Positions 1 through 11,195 of a DNA stretch of 64,000 nucleotides are shown piece by piece. The notes beneath the pieces are model-generated. The model saw only the letters and a list, made by a program, of their open reading frames with translations. It made no database searches and was not told where the DNA came from. A program made the translations under genes and the position numbers. The stretch comes from Theodoxus fluviatilis (taxonomy: Eukaryota; Mollusca; Gastropoda; Cycloneritida; Neritidae): contig JAWQFJ010002797.1 of NCBI GenBank assembly GCA_034096865.1, positions 197,093 through 261,092 on the forward strand. Direction: 5' to 3'. How positions within the stretch are numbered: position 1 is the first letter of the stretch; every line of letters starts with the position of its first letter.

Positions 1-89
1 TGGCCCTCCCTGGAATCCATTAACTAATTATGACATTGATTGTATGTTAAAGTCAGTAAAAAAACTACAGAGGACCCTTTTTTAAAAAC

Positions 90-407
90 ATGTTACTGGC
101 TAAGCCTGCTTAAAATGAATGCATGGTCATTAATCTGCAAGACTACTTTGCTAGGTCTTGCACACACTGGGTTGCAATGTACACTGATTCTAACAAGTAT
201 GAATATTTTGACCCATTTGATGTTCCTCCATCTGATGAGGTTATAAGCTACATTAGAAATAGCAAAATGGAAATTGTGTATAATGCAGCTCAAATTCAGA
301 ACCTGGATTCTGTCATGTGTGGTTATTACTGTGTGTTTTACATCAAAAACAGGGCAATGAGAAAGAACACCTATGGAAATCTTACTCGAATTTACCCTCA
401 GAACTAG
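90..407 (+). pseudogene. Adenain-like cysteine protease remnant (Polinton copy A)
   Basis: The region resembles the adenovirus-type maturation protease (C5 family) that cleaves capsid precursors in Polintons. The visible signature is THWVAMY, with the presumed catalytic His, then a QIQNLDSVMCGYYC segment with the presumed catalytic Cys. The start at 90 is chosen because the copy B gene begins with an equivalent ATG. Codon 8 (111-113) is TAA where copy B has a lysine codon, so only the part from 123 is open. The C-terminus runs about 15 codons past the premature end of copy B. The PLA2-like gene follows after a short gap, as in copy B. Confidence 0.75.
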
Positions 408-475
408 CATGGTAAATAGAAGTATAATCAATGATTATGCAAAAAGTTTGTGAAGTATATACAAATATAAAATCA

Positions 476-927
476 TACTGTCTGAAGTGTAAAGCAGTTA
501 TAGATTCTAAAAATGTCACTTTAGGAACAACCAAAATGGTAAGAAAATAGCTAGATCACTGTGTTCTGTTTGTGGTTCTAGAAAAACAAAATTCTTGCCT
601 CAAAACGAAGGAGGTGCAATAGACATTCACAAAGCCATGTTACCTTTGTTACCAAAAAAAGGATAAACTTTACCTGGATACAACTACTGTGGTCCTGGCA
701 ATCAATTAGACGATGGTTCACCAGTAAATGAACTTGATGAAATATGTCAAGAGCACGACTTTGCATACACGTATGGAGACAAGAAACAGGCTGATGCAAT
801 AATGCTGGAGCAGTTATCAAAACACATTGGTAAGACTTTGGGTGTGAAAGCTGCCAAGGCATTAGTAGTCAGACCACTGATTAGTTTGAAACATAAGATT
901 GGGCTGGAAAACGGGAGAAGGCATTGA
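476..927 (+). pseudogene. Zinc-ribbon plus phospholipase A2-like protein remnant (Polinton copy A)
   Basis: The N-terminal part has paired CLKC and CSVC motifs that look like a zinc ribbon. After it comes a PLA2-like core with the calcium-loop motif YNYCGPGN and the catalytic-type HDFAY. Parvovirus-type PLA2 domains with this pattern modify membranes during particle entry; that role here is inference. The reading frame is broken by a stop between the two zinc-ribbon halves (about 559) and by TAA inside KKG*TLPGY (about 663). A tail rich in K and L follows. The copy B homologue at 41661-42120 is more continuous but has lost the HD pair. Confidence 0.7.
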
Positions 928-959
928 TGAAATGGACTGATGAATTAGCTGATTAACTA

Positions 960-1755
960 CATAAACCAATCAAAAGAAAGTTTACTCAATGCCGAGTTAT
1001 TTCAAGCAGTATTGACAATATTTGGAGTGCAGATCTTGTTGACATGCAAGCCTTCAGCAAGCAAAACAAGGGGTTGAGATTTCTTTTAAAAATTATTGAC
1101 ATATTCAGCAAATTTGCATGGAGAGTAGCAATTAAGCATCAGACGGACTGAAATAGTTCAAGCTTTTAAAAGCATTTTGAAAGGGGGAAGAAAGCCTGGC
1201 TTCCTCTGGGTTGATCAAGGGACTGAATTTTTAAACAGAACAATCCAGAGCTTTCTCAAAGACAACCAGATTGAAATGTATCACATATACAATGAAGGTA
1301 AAGCAGTTATTGTGGAGAGATTTAATCTTACATTGAAATCACGTTTGTGGAAGTATTTCACTGCCAACAATACATACACATATCTTTGATGTATTGCCTG
1401 AATTGATTGAGAAATACAATGAAAAAGTTCATAGATCTTTGGGTATGACTCCTGCACAGGCACCTGATCAGAAACTTGAACAGGATGTTTATCTTGCCTT
1501 GTTTCAGAAGGAGCAAATGATAAAGTGTAAAACGAAATCCCGAGTATACGATTTTGTTAGAATTTCCAAATGAAAGAAAGCATTTGAGAAAGGTTATACA
1601 TCTAACTAGACAGAGGAACTTTTTAGAATCAAATCAATTACAAAAACAAGCCCTGTTTCGTATAAGCTGGAAGATTACAAGGAGAAGCAATTCAAGGGAG
1701 TTTCTACAGTGAAGAGCTTCAAAACTCATCACAAACTGTCTATAGAATTGAAAGA
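960..1755 (+). pseudogene. Polinton integrase remnant (copy A)
   Basis: This is a retroviral-type DDE integrase, the enzyme that inserts Polintons. The core begins near WSADLVDM (first Asp), continues through IDIFSKFAW, and has VDQGTEF (second Asp) and VERFNLTLK (Glu). All three catalytic positions therefore survive in this copy. Only 1177-1389 is an uninterrupted piece; frameshifts near 1140, 1385 and 1575 and several stops break the rest. The C-terminal part resembles the SH3/chromo-like region of copy B (KKAFEKGYT). The TIR starts directly downstream, so integrase is the outermost gene, as is usual in Polintons. Confidence 0.8.
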
Positions 1756-1759
1756 ATAA

Positions 1760-2795
1760 TCACATGTAATTACAAAAACCAGTGAGCACTCGTGACATGG
1801 AAAGGATACCCTCCACAGTTTAATAGCTGAGTATCTTTTGAACACATTGAAAACTTAACAAAGCAAAATAAGTGAAGGAGAGAATGTTTTTCACTTACCT
1901 TTGCAATAGTCCAAAGTAAATTTACACTGTTTCTGCTTTCAAGCTTTGTCAGTGCACCAATTTTTAGATGCAGACATTGTTGATTTAATTACAGCTCCCT
2001 ATGAGAAAGAGAGCGAGAGACAGAGTGCAAACATAGACCTTGCAAGGGCAATGGCTAGAGAAAAACGGAGCGGAAGTGCCCTGCGCAGGCAAGGCTGCAT
2101 ACCAGGAAAGGGGGGAGGGGGTCCTAGTTCCAGCCGCTCACCCACTGAAGGGTTGTGTTAACCCAACACAGTGAGGGAAGCTAAGTAGTCAAACATACAT
2201 TAAGTGTCTTGTAATCCTATACTGGTGTTATAGTGTCCTATGGGGGTCACTCCACTCCCAAAAAGCTGTTGTCTCTCTCCCCATGGCTGTGCAAACCAGG
2301 CTGCCTTGCATTCTTGCTCTGTTTACATTCAGGCTGCTGAGCAAGCAAGGAACAGAAGGCTGCAGGCTAGCTTGGGCAGCCGTATTGATTTTTCGCCTGG
2401 GCTGTGCTGAAGATAAATTTAGCAGCTAACCTCGCAAGCTTGCTGGAAAACTGGAAGCGTAGGCGTTTGATGTGCCAATCGAGGCATATATTTAGGTTGA
2501 ATGACCTTGTCACTGACATGGCCGACATTTTCGGCAGTGCCAAGCGAGTTATGTCCCTTTAACTGTGGGAATATTTCATCAAAGTAATTAGCAGGTCAAT
2601 TAATAGGTGCTCAGGTCTCTCTCTAGCACACTGGCTGAAATATTGATTATAGAGGGTGGCGAAGCTTGCTTGTAGCTGCCGACTGCCCCTGACTCTCTCT
2701 CTCCCCGCTCCACTCAGATGAAAAAAGTGAACAGTCTGCCAATTAAATTTAAAAAGTGAACAGCCGGCTAATTAGGGGTGAGGTGGCAACCCCAA
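1760..2795. repeat. Terminal inverted repeat of Polinton copy A
   Basis: The block from about 2500 to 2790 matches the right TIR of copy B (57620-57905): a clause ending in GTTATGTCCCTTTAACTGTG, then the AATTAG and GGCAAAGCTTGCTTG-like blocks, then GTGAACAG-C-GGCTAATTA. The earlier part, 1760-2500, is TIR or 3' flank without coding sense. The open stretch 1946-2161 has no family signature and is treated as chance. Confidence 0.7.
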
Positions 2796-2807
2796 CTTGT
2801 ATTCTAG

Positions 2808-5228
2808 TATCCATCTACATCATCCATCCCACCCATGCCATCCATGCCATCCATCCATCTGCATAATCCATCCCACCCATGCCATCCATGCCATCCATCC
2901 ATCTGCATTATCCATCCCATCCATGCCATCCATGCCATCCATCCATTAATCCAACTTATCCATCCCATACATGCTATCCATCCATCCATGCCATCTATGC
3001 CATCCATCCATCCGCATAATCCATCCCACCCTAACATCCACATCATTAATTCCATCCATCCACAATCCATCTACATCCATCCATCCACAACCCATCTCCA
3101 CAATCCACCGATCCATCCACATCATCCATCCATCCACAATCCATTCACATCCAACCATCTACAATCAATCTGCATCCATCCATACACAATGCATTCTTCC
3201 ATCCATCCATCCACATCCATCCATACATAATTCATCTCCACAATCTATTCATCCATCCACAATCCATCCATCCGCAATCCATCTCCACAATCCACAATCA
3301 ATCCACATCCCATCCATTCATCCAAAATCCATCTCCACAATCCACAATCCATCTACATCCATCCATCCACAATCATCCATCCACAACCCACAATCCATCT
3401 ACATCCATCCATCCAAAATCCATCCATCCACAATCCATCTCCACAATCCATCCATCCATCCATCCACATCCATCCATCCACAATCCATCTCCACAATCCA
3501 TCCATCCACAATCCATCTTCACAATCAATTCATCCATATCCATCCATACACAATCCATCTCCACAATCCACAATCCATCCACATCAATTCATTCACAATT
3601 CATCTCCACAATTCACATTCCATTCATTCTATCCATCCACAATCAATCTCCACAATCCACAATCCATCCATATCCATCCATCCACAATCCACTTCCACAA
3701 ACCACAATCCATCCACATCCATCCATCCATCCTTAATCCATCTCCTCAATCCACAATCCACAATCCATCCACATTCATCCATCCACAATCCATCTTCACA
3801 ATCCATCCACCCATTCACATCCAACCATCCACAACCCATCTCCACAATCCACAATCCATCCACATACATCCATCCACAATCCATCTCCACAATCCAAAAT
3901 ACATCCACATACAACCATCCATCCACAACCCATCTCCTCACATCCATAATCCATCTACATCCATCCGTCCACATTCATCCACCCACATTTATCCATCCAC
4001 ATCCATCTATCCACAATCCATCTGCGCAATCCGTCCATCCAACCACATTCAACCATCAACAATCCATCTTCACAATCCATCCATCCACAATCCATCTCCA
4101 CAATTCATCTCCACAATCCATCCATTTATCTACATCCATCCACACACAATCCATCCACATCCATCCATCCCCAATCCATCCATCCATCCACCCCAATCCA
4201 TCCATCCATTTATCCATCCATCCACAATATATTAATTCACAAGCCATCCATCCATCCATCCCTGTCCACCCATCCATTTATCCATCCATCCACAATTCAT
4301 CCATCTATCTACAATCCATCAATCTATCTACAATTCATCCATCTATATACAATTTAACCAACCATCCACATCAATCCATCCATCCATCCACAATTCATCC
4401 ATCTATCCTACTCAATCCATTCATCCATCCACACTCCATCCATCCATCAGCAATTCATCCATTCATGCACATCATCCATCCATCTACATCATCATCTATT
4501 CATCCACATCATCCATTCATCCATCCATCCACATCATACATCCATCCAGCCATCCATCTGCATCATCCATCCATCCATCCATCCGCATGATCTATCCATC
4601 CACATCATCCATCCATCCATCCACAATCCATCCATCCATCCACAATTCATCTATCCATCCTTATCAATCCATCCATTCATCCACAATTCATCCATCCATC
4701 CTCATCAATCCATTCATCCATCCACAATTCACCCATCCATCCACATCATCCATCCATCCACATCATCATATATTCATCCACATCATCCATCCATCCATCT
4801 ACATCATCCATCCATCCATCCACATCATCCATCCATCCCCATCATCATCCATTCATCCACATTATCTATCCATCCACATCATCTATCCATCCATCCACAT
4901 CATCCATCCATCCACATCATCATCCATTCATCCACATTATCTATCCATCCATCCACATCATCTATCGATCCATCCACATCATGCATCATCCATTCATTCA
5001 CATTATCCATGCATCCATCCACGTCATCTATCCATCCACATCATCCATCATCAATCCATCCATTCACATCATCCATTCATCCACATTATCATCCATCCAT
5101 CCACATCATCTATCCATCCATCCAAATCATCTATCCATCCATCCACATCATGCATCATCCATTCATTCACATTATCCATCCATCCATCCACGTCATCTAT
5201 CCATCCACATCATCCATCATCAATCCAG
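2808..5228. repeat. (CCAT)n-type satellite, 2.4 kb
   Basis: This is a tandem array built on CCAT with recurring variants such as CCATCCACAATCCATCTCCA (3000-4100) and CCATCCACATCATC (4480-5220). The first 200 bp has a separate higher-order unit with CATGCCATCCATGCC. TAA and TAG are rare in the array, so it stays open in several frames and gives long His/Pro/Ser/Ile pseudo-proteins that should not be annotated. It lies between the end of Polinton copy A and a host exon. The composition changes along the array, which suggests successive expansions of different variants. Confidence 0.95.
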
Positions 5229-5471
5229 CTGAGCTTGGCATTTTCAGTGATATAACATTGACTGTTCGCATGAGCCCATTGGAAACTTCCATGTTGCACA
5301 GAGGTGCAAGCTCTACCGCAGCTGTACCTGACACGACAGAGACTACATCATTCTCGGCTGTTAAAGACAGTTCACTTTGTATGTGAGACAATATAATGTT
5401 TGATGGATATTTTTGTCTGTTCAAGCGACAGTTGTCGCCGATGTGTTTTCGATGAAACTCTTTCTTCCCAG

Positions 5472-5675
5472 ACTTTTCTCGCTTCCTCGGCACCAAAATC
5501 ATTGCGGTCGACGCTGGCAATAAGGAAGTACTGTGTGCCAGGGTCAACAGTTCAGATGAAAACCCAGATAATAGTTACCGGTTCAGCTGTCCTGTTTCTG
5601 GCCGCAAGGTCATCATCAGGCACGAAAGCCCTTGCGGGGACTGCGTATTGGAGCTTTGCGAAGTACAGGTGCTGA
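5472..5675 (+). CDS. Host exon: C-terminal part of an F5/8-type C (fucolectin-like) domain
   Basis: The 204-nt exon is bounded by a pyrimidine tract ending in CAG (5469-5471) and a strong donor, GTGAGT (5676). Both borders are phase 1, so the exon is symmetrical. The translation contains RFLGTKIIAVDAGN, SCPVSGRKVIIRH and the ending LELCEVQVL. That last pattern (PVSGR.V.I ... L.LCEV.V) is the hallmark of the end of fucolectin/F5/8 type C domains, which bind sugars or lipids outside the cell. Molluscan genes often place this domain in front of EGF repeats. A phase-1 EGF exon lies at 25998, so both may belong to one gene. Upstream exons for the rest of the domain were not found in the window. 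Confidence 0.7.
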   Translation, partial: TFLASSAPKSLRSTLAIRKYCVPGSTVQMKTQIIVTGSAVLFLAARSSSGTKALAGTAYWSFAKYRC

Positions 5676-6519
5676 GTGAGTAATTTTCTGATTCTTTCAC
5701 TGCCAAATTGTGTGGAGATTTCTTCCCATTCAAAAGTGTATTCACCAATGTTCCTTCAGGTCTTCGTCTACTATTTTTGTTCAAAACTTTGCTTTCGGAC
5801 TTGCCTTCCGTTTCTTTCCATCCTTTCCACAAACCTCCTCCTTGCCCTGCTACTACCAAGCTGGAGAATTCTTCAAGGGTCCACAAGTATCCTAAAATAT
5901 TTTCTGCTTTAATTTCTGAGGGGGAAAAGTTTTCCAATAAAAAAACACACAAAAATAACATAACAGACTAGGTTAGTCTCCTGTGATACCATGCGTTATG
6001 GTTTGCCAAGGCTCAAAAGTGCAAGCTACATGGTCAGTTACCAATCATGGAAGATAACAAAGGAATATTTTAAAATTTTCAAAATTAATTTTGCCCGAGG
6101 ATGATTTGCCACCCTGGACGCCCTACCAGGGTGTTGGGCCTGCATCATATCGGGGCCTAGGCGATCCTGGTACCTGGCCTTTTTAGAAGTTGTTGTGGTC
6201 AGTTGTCCAGCCTCCGAATGCTGCTTCTTCAGCTTCAGCCCCTGCTCCTGCTTGACAGTGTGCTTCATAAACCATAATATACATTTCTTTCAATCGCCGG
6301 AGAAACGTGATGGATCAGTTATAAAGCACAGCACCCAAATTAAGCAAGCATTATAGAAAATGTTAGAATACTGTCTGTGGGTTTGTAGCGCAACGTTGAT
6401 ATGTATTCATGTCTCACATGGCTTTACACTTTGCACATTGTAGGAGGTGATTATTACGGTGACCTACGACTTCCGTATGGCTTGTGGATAAGTCTCTATG
6501 TGCAGCGTGCATGCAATAG
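5676..6519. other. Intronic or intergenic, no gene seen
   Basis: AT-rich sequence follows the donor at 5676. Short ORFs on both strands have no family signature. It is treated as the start of the large intron between the fucolectin-like and EGF-like exons. Confidence 0.5.
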
Positions 6520-6562
6520 TGTGTGTGTGTGTGTGTGTTTGCGGGCGTGTGTGTGTGTTTGC

Positions 6563-6593
<31 letters not shown>

Positions 6594-6627
6594 TTTGCGG
6601 GTGTGTCCTTCTGTGCATGCATGCGGG

Positions 6628-6675
<48 letters not shown>

Positions 6676-6697
6676 CTTGTGTGCGTGTGTGTGTGTT
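6520..6697. repeat. (TG)n microsatellite, left segment
   Basis: TG/GC-rich dinucleotide array with a (CG)n block near 6563 that could favour Z-DNA. It runs directly into the LTR at 6698. Similar TG arrays resume at 12222 and 13715, so this looks like one tract split by insertions. All ORFs here are low-complexity Cys/Val. Confidence 0.9.
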
Positions 6698-7774
6698 TGC
6701 AAGTTATGAGTGCAGATATTTTAATCCCCATTAGAGATTCTTATTTGCATTGAATCTAGTCAGACGTAGACTAATGTTTATTAGAAACATTAGATATGCC
6801 TTGAAAACTAGTATGGATAAAGTGGAAATCATCTATTAACCTGTGAACACCTAATCCCACCAGTACCACTGGTCCAGGCAAGATCTGCACTCGAGATTGC
6901 AAGCTCATTGGTCAGTGTGGGAAACCTATTCTTATGCCATTAGTCCACTTGGCAGACCTTGCTGCACGCCACTGGTCCAAACGGACAACCTCGCTGCTGT
7001 GTGATTGGTTCATTTGGGAGAACAATACTCAAGAACGGAGAAAAATATAAAGTGCCCCACTTCTCTGTCCCGCTTTCTCTCGCTTGTTCATGCTTCCAGA
7101 CTTTGCATTAAAGTCAACAGGAGATGGGAGGAGAAATGCCTGCCCCCTGCCCATAGTTTCCAAGGCTTCAGTCCCCAGGGGTAATGCCGATGCCCACCGC
7201 AAGGACTCAGAAAGAGAAAAAGCGTGGCCATGGCAACACCTTCAGATACACGGATCATCGCCTGCCAGCCCTTTGAAGATATTAGTCACGCCTGACTGCC
7301 TGACCGTGTCGACAGACGCCTGACAACTCATCATTTTTTCTTTAAGAACATTGATGTCAAGACAAAGGCAGCCCCCTCCCCACCCCTTGGCCACGCCCTT
7401 TTTGCCAGCCATTAACCCAATAATGTGAAAGTTTCCACCTCAAGTGAAAACTGCAATGGTAAAAGATTCTGACTCCACGGCATTGAACCCTCACCTCAGA
7501 CTCTACTCTCAGATAAGTGAAAATGTGTTAAAAGGCTGGCTGGCAAAAAAAATGATATTAATTTGTTGTGCTTTACATTTGGTTAGGAAAATAATTACTA
7601 TCCATTATTAGTTATAATGAAAGTTGTTCATATTATCAAACCTCCCTTCTTACCTTCCCTGTGTTGTCCTGTTAATCCTTGATTGTACGGAAAGCGAGTG
7701 GATGTTCAAGGACGGTAATGAGTATCCGCTACACACACTCTAAAATGAGACACCCTGAGCAACGTCAAGTAACA
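6698..7774 (+). repeat. Direct LTR of the inverted-LTR Gypsy element
   Basis: It starts TG and ends TAACA (TG...CA). It contains a TATAAAGTG-like box at about 7045 and the CACTTCTCTGTCCCGC block, which also appears complemented near 11870. The whole sequence recurs in reverse complement at 11196-12221 with substitutions and small indels. The 80-aa ORF at 7084-7323 lies wholly inside the LTR and is not a gene. Confidence 0.85.
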
Positions 7775-7895
7775 GTTGGGTGCTCGCCAACGATTTTGAA
7801 TCCATTATGTAACAGTTGGGTAGCTCGCCCGTGATTCTGAATTCGTTATGTAACAGTTGGGTAGCTCGCCCGTGATTTTGAAACCCTCATGTAAC
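7770..7895 (+). repeat. Three tandem copies of LTR end plus primer-binding-like site
   Basis: A unit of about 41 bp beginning TAACAGTTGGGT and containing GCTCGCC is repeated three times (7770, 7811, 7852), with a fourth TAACAG at 7891. The TGGG..GCTCG sequence immediately after an LTR is where a tRNA primer would pair; it resembles proline-tRNA-type sites, but that match was judged by eye. Confidence 0.6.
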
Positions 7896-8499
7896 AGTTT
7901 TCATCTTTCTGCATGCTTACTGTCAGGAAATTTGGTTTAGATTTTTAAAAATTCTATAAAATATCACCCTCTTCAGAAAGGGTGAATGATCTGCTTCTGA
8001 ATGGAAGATTGTGTTGTCAGTTGTGTTACTTGGACTTGCTGTAGCCGCGAAAGGGACTCGTGCATTTCATTGTTTACTTGTCAGACTGATGACTGACGTG
8101 ACATTTTGTCGTTGATGCTAGGTTATGACATTTTAGAATTCTGATTTTTTACAACCTTAGCTGAATATGAAGTAAATCATAAGCCTAGTTGAAAGTTTTA
8201 TCGCCAATTCAGATGAGCAAATCTTAAGCAAAGCAACAAAGAAGACTTGTTGCAGGTTGCTTGGCACTTTGATATTGTTCTCAGTAAGCATTAGAGGGTT
8301 GACAACATCAGAGCGCAATAGATTGAGGCTCTTAGAGAAAAGAGAAGTATTTCAGATTCAGGGAAGGATGTAGAAATTAAGAAAAAAAACATGGCATATT
8401 TACATAAAGTAGATGGGGAGGAGTTGAGAATTCCGGTCATTCGACACCTGGGGGGGGGGGGGTGACGGACTGGCACAAGCGCCAGACCCGTTCACACTT

Positions 8500-9340
8500 T
8501 GGAAGCTAGAGATGCAGCATGAGATAGCACTGAAACAGCTGGAGCTGGAGGTAGAGAAAGAAACCGGACTTAGAGGACTAGAAATAAAATTTAGAGAGAG
8601 AGAGGAAAGAATTCAGTGGAAGTAGGAGCAGTGAGTCGGTCACCGTGAAGATAGACCGCGTTCCAGCATGTGATGAGTCAAATCTGGAAATTTACTTCGA
8701 GTACTTTGAGGAGACTGCTTCAGCTTTGAACTGGCCGAGAGACAAATGATCACCACACCTACAGTCCGTGCTGGTAGGCAAAGCACGTGACGTTTTGTCT
8801 CTCTATCCACGGAGGATAGTAGGGATTATATAGTTGTGAAAGAGGCCATTCTGAGTGAGTATCAGGTTGTTCCTAAAAGCTATCGCCAGAAGTTCCATAG
8901 CTTGCAGAAAGCAGAGAGAGAAAACGTTCAGGGAATTTGCACATGACCTGAGAATCACGTTTGACACGCGGAACAAATATGAGGTAGTTATGAAAAGCTC
9001 AAGGAACTGATACTGATGGAGGCATTTCATTCAACGATTGCCGATGATCTCAGATTGCATCTGTCAGATCGCAGAGTGGAAACTCATGATCAGATTGCAA
9101 CCCTCTGTGATATGTATGCAGCGGTACACTGCAAAGTAGGAAATGCAGTGAAATGGAATTCCCAGGCTCCAAAGAAGATGTTTGGAAATGGGAAACCTCC
9201 CCAGAAGACTCAGAACCATACTGGGTATGGGAACCAGAATTGGGAGAAGATGGAGCAGAGAGATCTTCAGAGGTCCAGAGCTGTCAACCCACCATCATGC
9301 CAAAGAGTAGCATCCAGATCTTTTTGGAGTAGCATTTAAG
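8500..9340 (+). pseudogene. Gypsy gag remnant
   Basis: Fragments in shifting frames resemble the gag of the element at 19526. They include an acidic, Leu-rich stretch (8510-8600), a capsid-like ESNLEIYFEYFEETASALNWPR block (a segment near 8672), then the open part 9016-9339 with FHSTIADDLRLHLSDRRVE and an ATLCDMYAAVH helix that parallels LHEAEESSDTYAATH in the intact relative. Gag forms the particle that packages the RNA. Several frameshifts and stops lie between 8740 and 9010. Confidence 0.6.
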
Positions 9341-9620
9341 AAAAAGACGTAATACACACGCAGACGAAGGAAAATGGCAATGTTTGCGCAGGAGCGAAGC
9401 GCTGAACAGGCGGCGTGAAGCGGGGGGAGGGGGGGTGTTGACTGTGAAGGCGCTGAGCGCTGAACCGACGGCGTGAAGCAGGGGGGGGGGGGTGTTCTAC
9501 GTGACGGTCAAAAGTTCAGTTCGAGGCTTTGAAAAATTGTAGTTTTTCCCGGACGATCGTAGCATTGTAGCAAGCATGTCGAAATCGTAGCATGCTACGC
9601 CTACATCGTAGCACTTCGCA
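9341..9620. repeat. Insert with G-runs and GTAGCA repeats inside gag
   Basis: This segment separates the gag body from its zinc knuckle. It holds two copies of a unit of about 60 bp containing GCGCTGAAC..GGCGTGAAGC followed by runs of 6-11 G (9396-9500). Then come several GTAGCA-type repeats (9555-9615). No coding sense was seen. Confidence 0.55.
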
Positions 9621-10337
9621 GCTCTGAAGGTCCAGTACTACAGTTGTCAAAGATTTGGTCACTTTGCCAGAGACTGCCATAGTGATCGAATGACAAAGGT
9701 TTCCAAGTCCGTGAATCGCGTTCAAAGGAAGAAGCCCAGCACATGGATGCTACGATGGGAGAGGACAGAAACCAGTAAGAGAGGGAGATTAGACCCTTAC
9801 ATCAGTCAGGGACTGATAGGCTCACCAGATCGAACTAAAGAATGTGCCCACCTGTTTAAGGACAGAGATGCTAGCGTGACCTTAGTACGCGGGGATGGAC
9901 TGCCATTCGCTAGCTGGGAGATAGACAAGGGAATGTGGATATTGGGAGTCATTCCTGGAGTTGAGACATATGTTCCCATCCATCAGATAGAAATAGAGAG
10001 TGATCTAGTGGCGCGAACAGAGAAAATGGCGGTTCTAGAAGGAATGAAAGCCTGTAAAAGCTACGATGTCATACAGGAAAATGACCTAGTGGGACCTGCT
10101 AGCCAGGTCAAAATCATTCTTTCCTCAACCCCAGCTTTCACAGCTAGTAGAGAGGATGAGAAAGATTTTTCGGCATATGTGATGACGCATGCATGTAGAA
10201 GAGAAGCAGAGAGGGAGATAGATACTACCAAAACCTTCCTAGGAGAAGAGTCAGGGGCAGAGCAGGACACTGAGGTACCTAGCCATGTATCAGAGGTTCG
10301 CAAAGGGGCGGATACCAGTCCACGCACTCCAATATAG
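9621..10337 (+). pseudogene. Gypsy nucleocapsid and protease remnant
   Basis: A CCHC-like zinc knuckle reads YYSCQRFGHFARDC; its first Cys position is Tyr. From 9690 the frame is open for 215 codons. DASVTLVRGDGLPF at about 9868 aligns with LLDTGAAVTLVREGILPF of the element at 20938, so it is the aspartic protease active-site region, but the DTG triad is lost. The remainder is an acidic linker. The protease would normally process Gag-Pol; this copy cannot. Confidence 0.65.
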
Positions 10338-10612
10338 GTGGGCTCGAATGAAAGAGGCGACCTACACCAGGAGCAGAAGGAAGATAGCGAGCTCAAACCC
10401 TTGATTGAGCAAGCCTTGTCTGAAGAAGAGGTGCAACCATTGGAAAGGGGGTTCTTCATGGAAGGCGGGATCGTGAAGCATTTACGAAGCCCTTGTACAG
10501 ACAGTCCTCTAGAAATGCGAGTCACCCACATTGTCATTCCTCGAAGGTGGAGACATCAATCTTGTCTGGAATTTGCACATGATCGCGTCACTTCGGGACA
10601 GACAGACAACAG
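10338..10612 (+). pseudogene. Gypsy integrase N-terminal (H2C2) remnant, core deleted
   Basis: The open segment resembles 21440-21700 of the Gmr1-like element. It shows DSELKPLIEQA (against DAELRPLLEKA), a GFFMEGGIV block (against GYFIRDGVL) and VIPRRWRHQSCLEFAHD (against VVPGGWRRKEVLQLAHD). After the first zinc-binding His the similarity stops and the DDE core is missing. About 150 bp later the sequence resumes as reverse transcriptase leader, so roughly 1 kb has been deleted. Confidence 0.65.
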
Positions 10613-10739
10613 ATAGACGAACATGCCAGACGACCCCACAAAGACAACAGACGATGTTTGTGCCAAGAGAGAAAAGAGAAATGAGATAGTTGGAGTGATC
10701 AATCCGGTCTATGCTTCTGGGAATGGGAAAGAGAATGTG

Positions 10740-11195
10740 GAAGGTAACGTGAAGCAGTTAGAGATCCCGACTCGTCTGCCAAAGTCAGAAATCTTGAAAA
10801 AAAACCTAGATGAGATCATTCCCCACTTAAGGGAAGAGGAGAAAAGTGATGTAAAACAACTGATCAATGGTTATTAGAGCAGTTTGGTGATGTTCCTCCT
10901 TGTTCACTCATGATGTAGAAGTTGGAGACCACAAACTTACCAACCAAGCCCCCTACCGAGTGGTAGGTGAAAAGCTTGAGAAGATGAGAAAGGAGATTGA
11001 ATACATCCTGGCGAGTGAGAACAGTGAACATAGCACTAGTTCATGGACCATCACATGTGCGTTGGTCAGCAAATCTGACAATTCGGTGCGTCTGTGCACG
11101 AATTTCAGGAAAGTCATCCACATCTCCTGGTAAATCCCATTCCACACATGGGGGAATGCTTGGATGCAGCAGGTGACCAAGATACCTTTTAAAGC
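10740..11195 (+). pseudogene. Gypsy reverse transcriptase N-terminal remnant
   Basis: HDVEVGDHKLTNQAPYRVVG and the later SSWTITCALVSKSDNSVRLC align with HDVEVGDARPIKQQPFRVVG and the SPW..P.VLVNKSDHTVRFC segments at 22925-23110. CTNFRKV corresponds to the CTDYRRV motif. The catalytic half is absent because the inverted LTR begins here. A stop (TAG, 10875) and a frameshift near 10895 break it further. Confidence 0.7.

Larger units (their letters stand above)
1..2795 (+). mobile_element. Polinton/Maverick copy A, 3' part (integrase end plus TIR)
   Basis: The stretch carries, in order, adenain-like protease, zinc-ribbon/PLA2-like and integrase remnants, then a non-coding terminal repeat. The same order occurs in reverse complement at 40.9-42.6 kb and at the left end of copy B, and the two regions align along their length (for example, the opening bases match the complement of about 42560-42610). 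Gene content is typical of Polintons, which are virus-like self-synthesising DNA transposons. The rest of the element lies outside the window. All three genes carry stops or frameshifts, so this copy is dead. The right boundary is placed where the TIR homology ends, just before the satellite. Confidence 0.85.

Noticed and set aside
1..1760. Exogenous adenovirus or parvovirus sequence
   Set aside because: Protease and PLA2-like genes occur with a retroviral-type integrase and a TIR in the order of a Polinton, and a second copy with PolB and ATPase is present at 38-58 kb.
1946..2161. 71-codon ORF in Polinton copy A TIR
   Set aside because: The position corresponds to non-coding TIR and copy B has no equivalent frame.
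2808..5228. CRISPR-like array
   Set aside because: Repeats are contiguous short satellite units without unique spacers or cas genes, in a eukaryotic genome.
2971..5255. Long His/Pro/Ser/Ile ORFs (539 and 222 codons)
   Set aside because: Reading frames of the CCAT satellite; all frames are similarly open.
5197..5961. Minus-strand ORFs of 116 and 128 codons
   Set aside because: They overlap the plus-strand fucolectin-like exon with proper splice borders; the minus frames show no motif.
6401..6753. Cys/Val-rich and His/Thr-rich ORFs
   Set aside because: Translations of TG/CA repeats; the same occurs at 13671-14203, 40040-40536 and 57194-57569.
7084..7323. 79-codon ORF, with a matching one at 11599-11840
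   Set aside because: Both lie inside the LTR and its inverted copy; they are LTR sequence, not genes.
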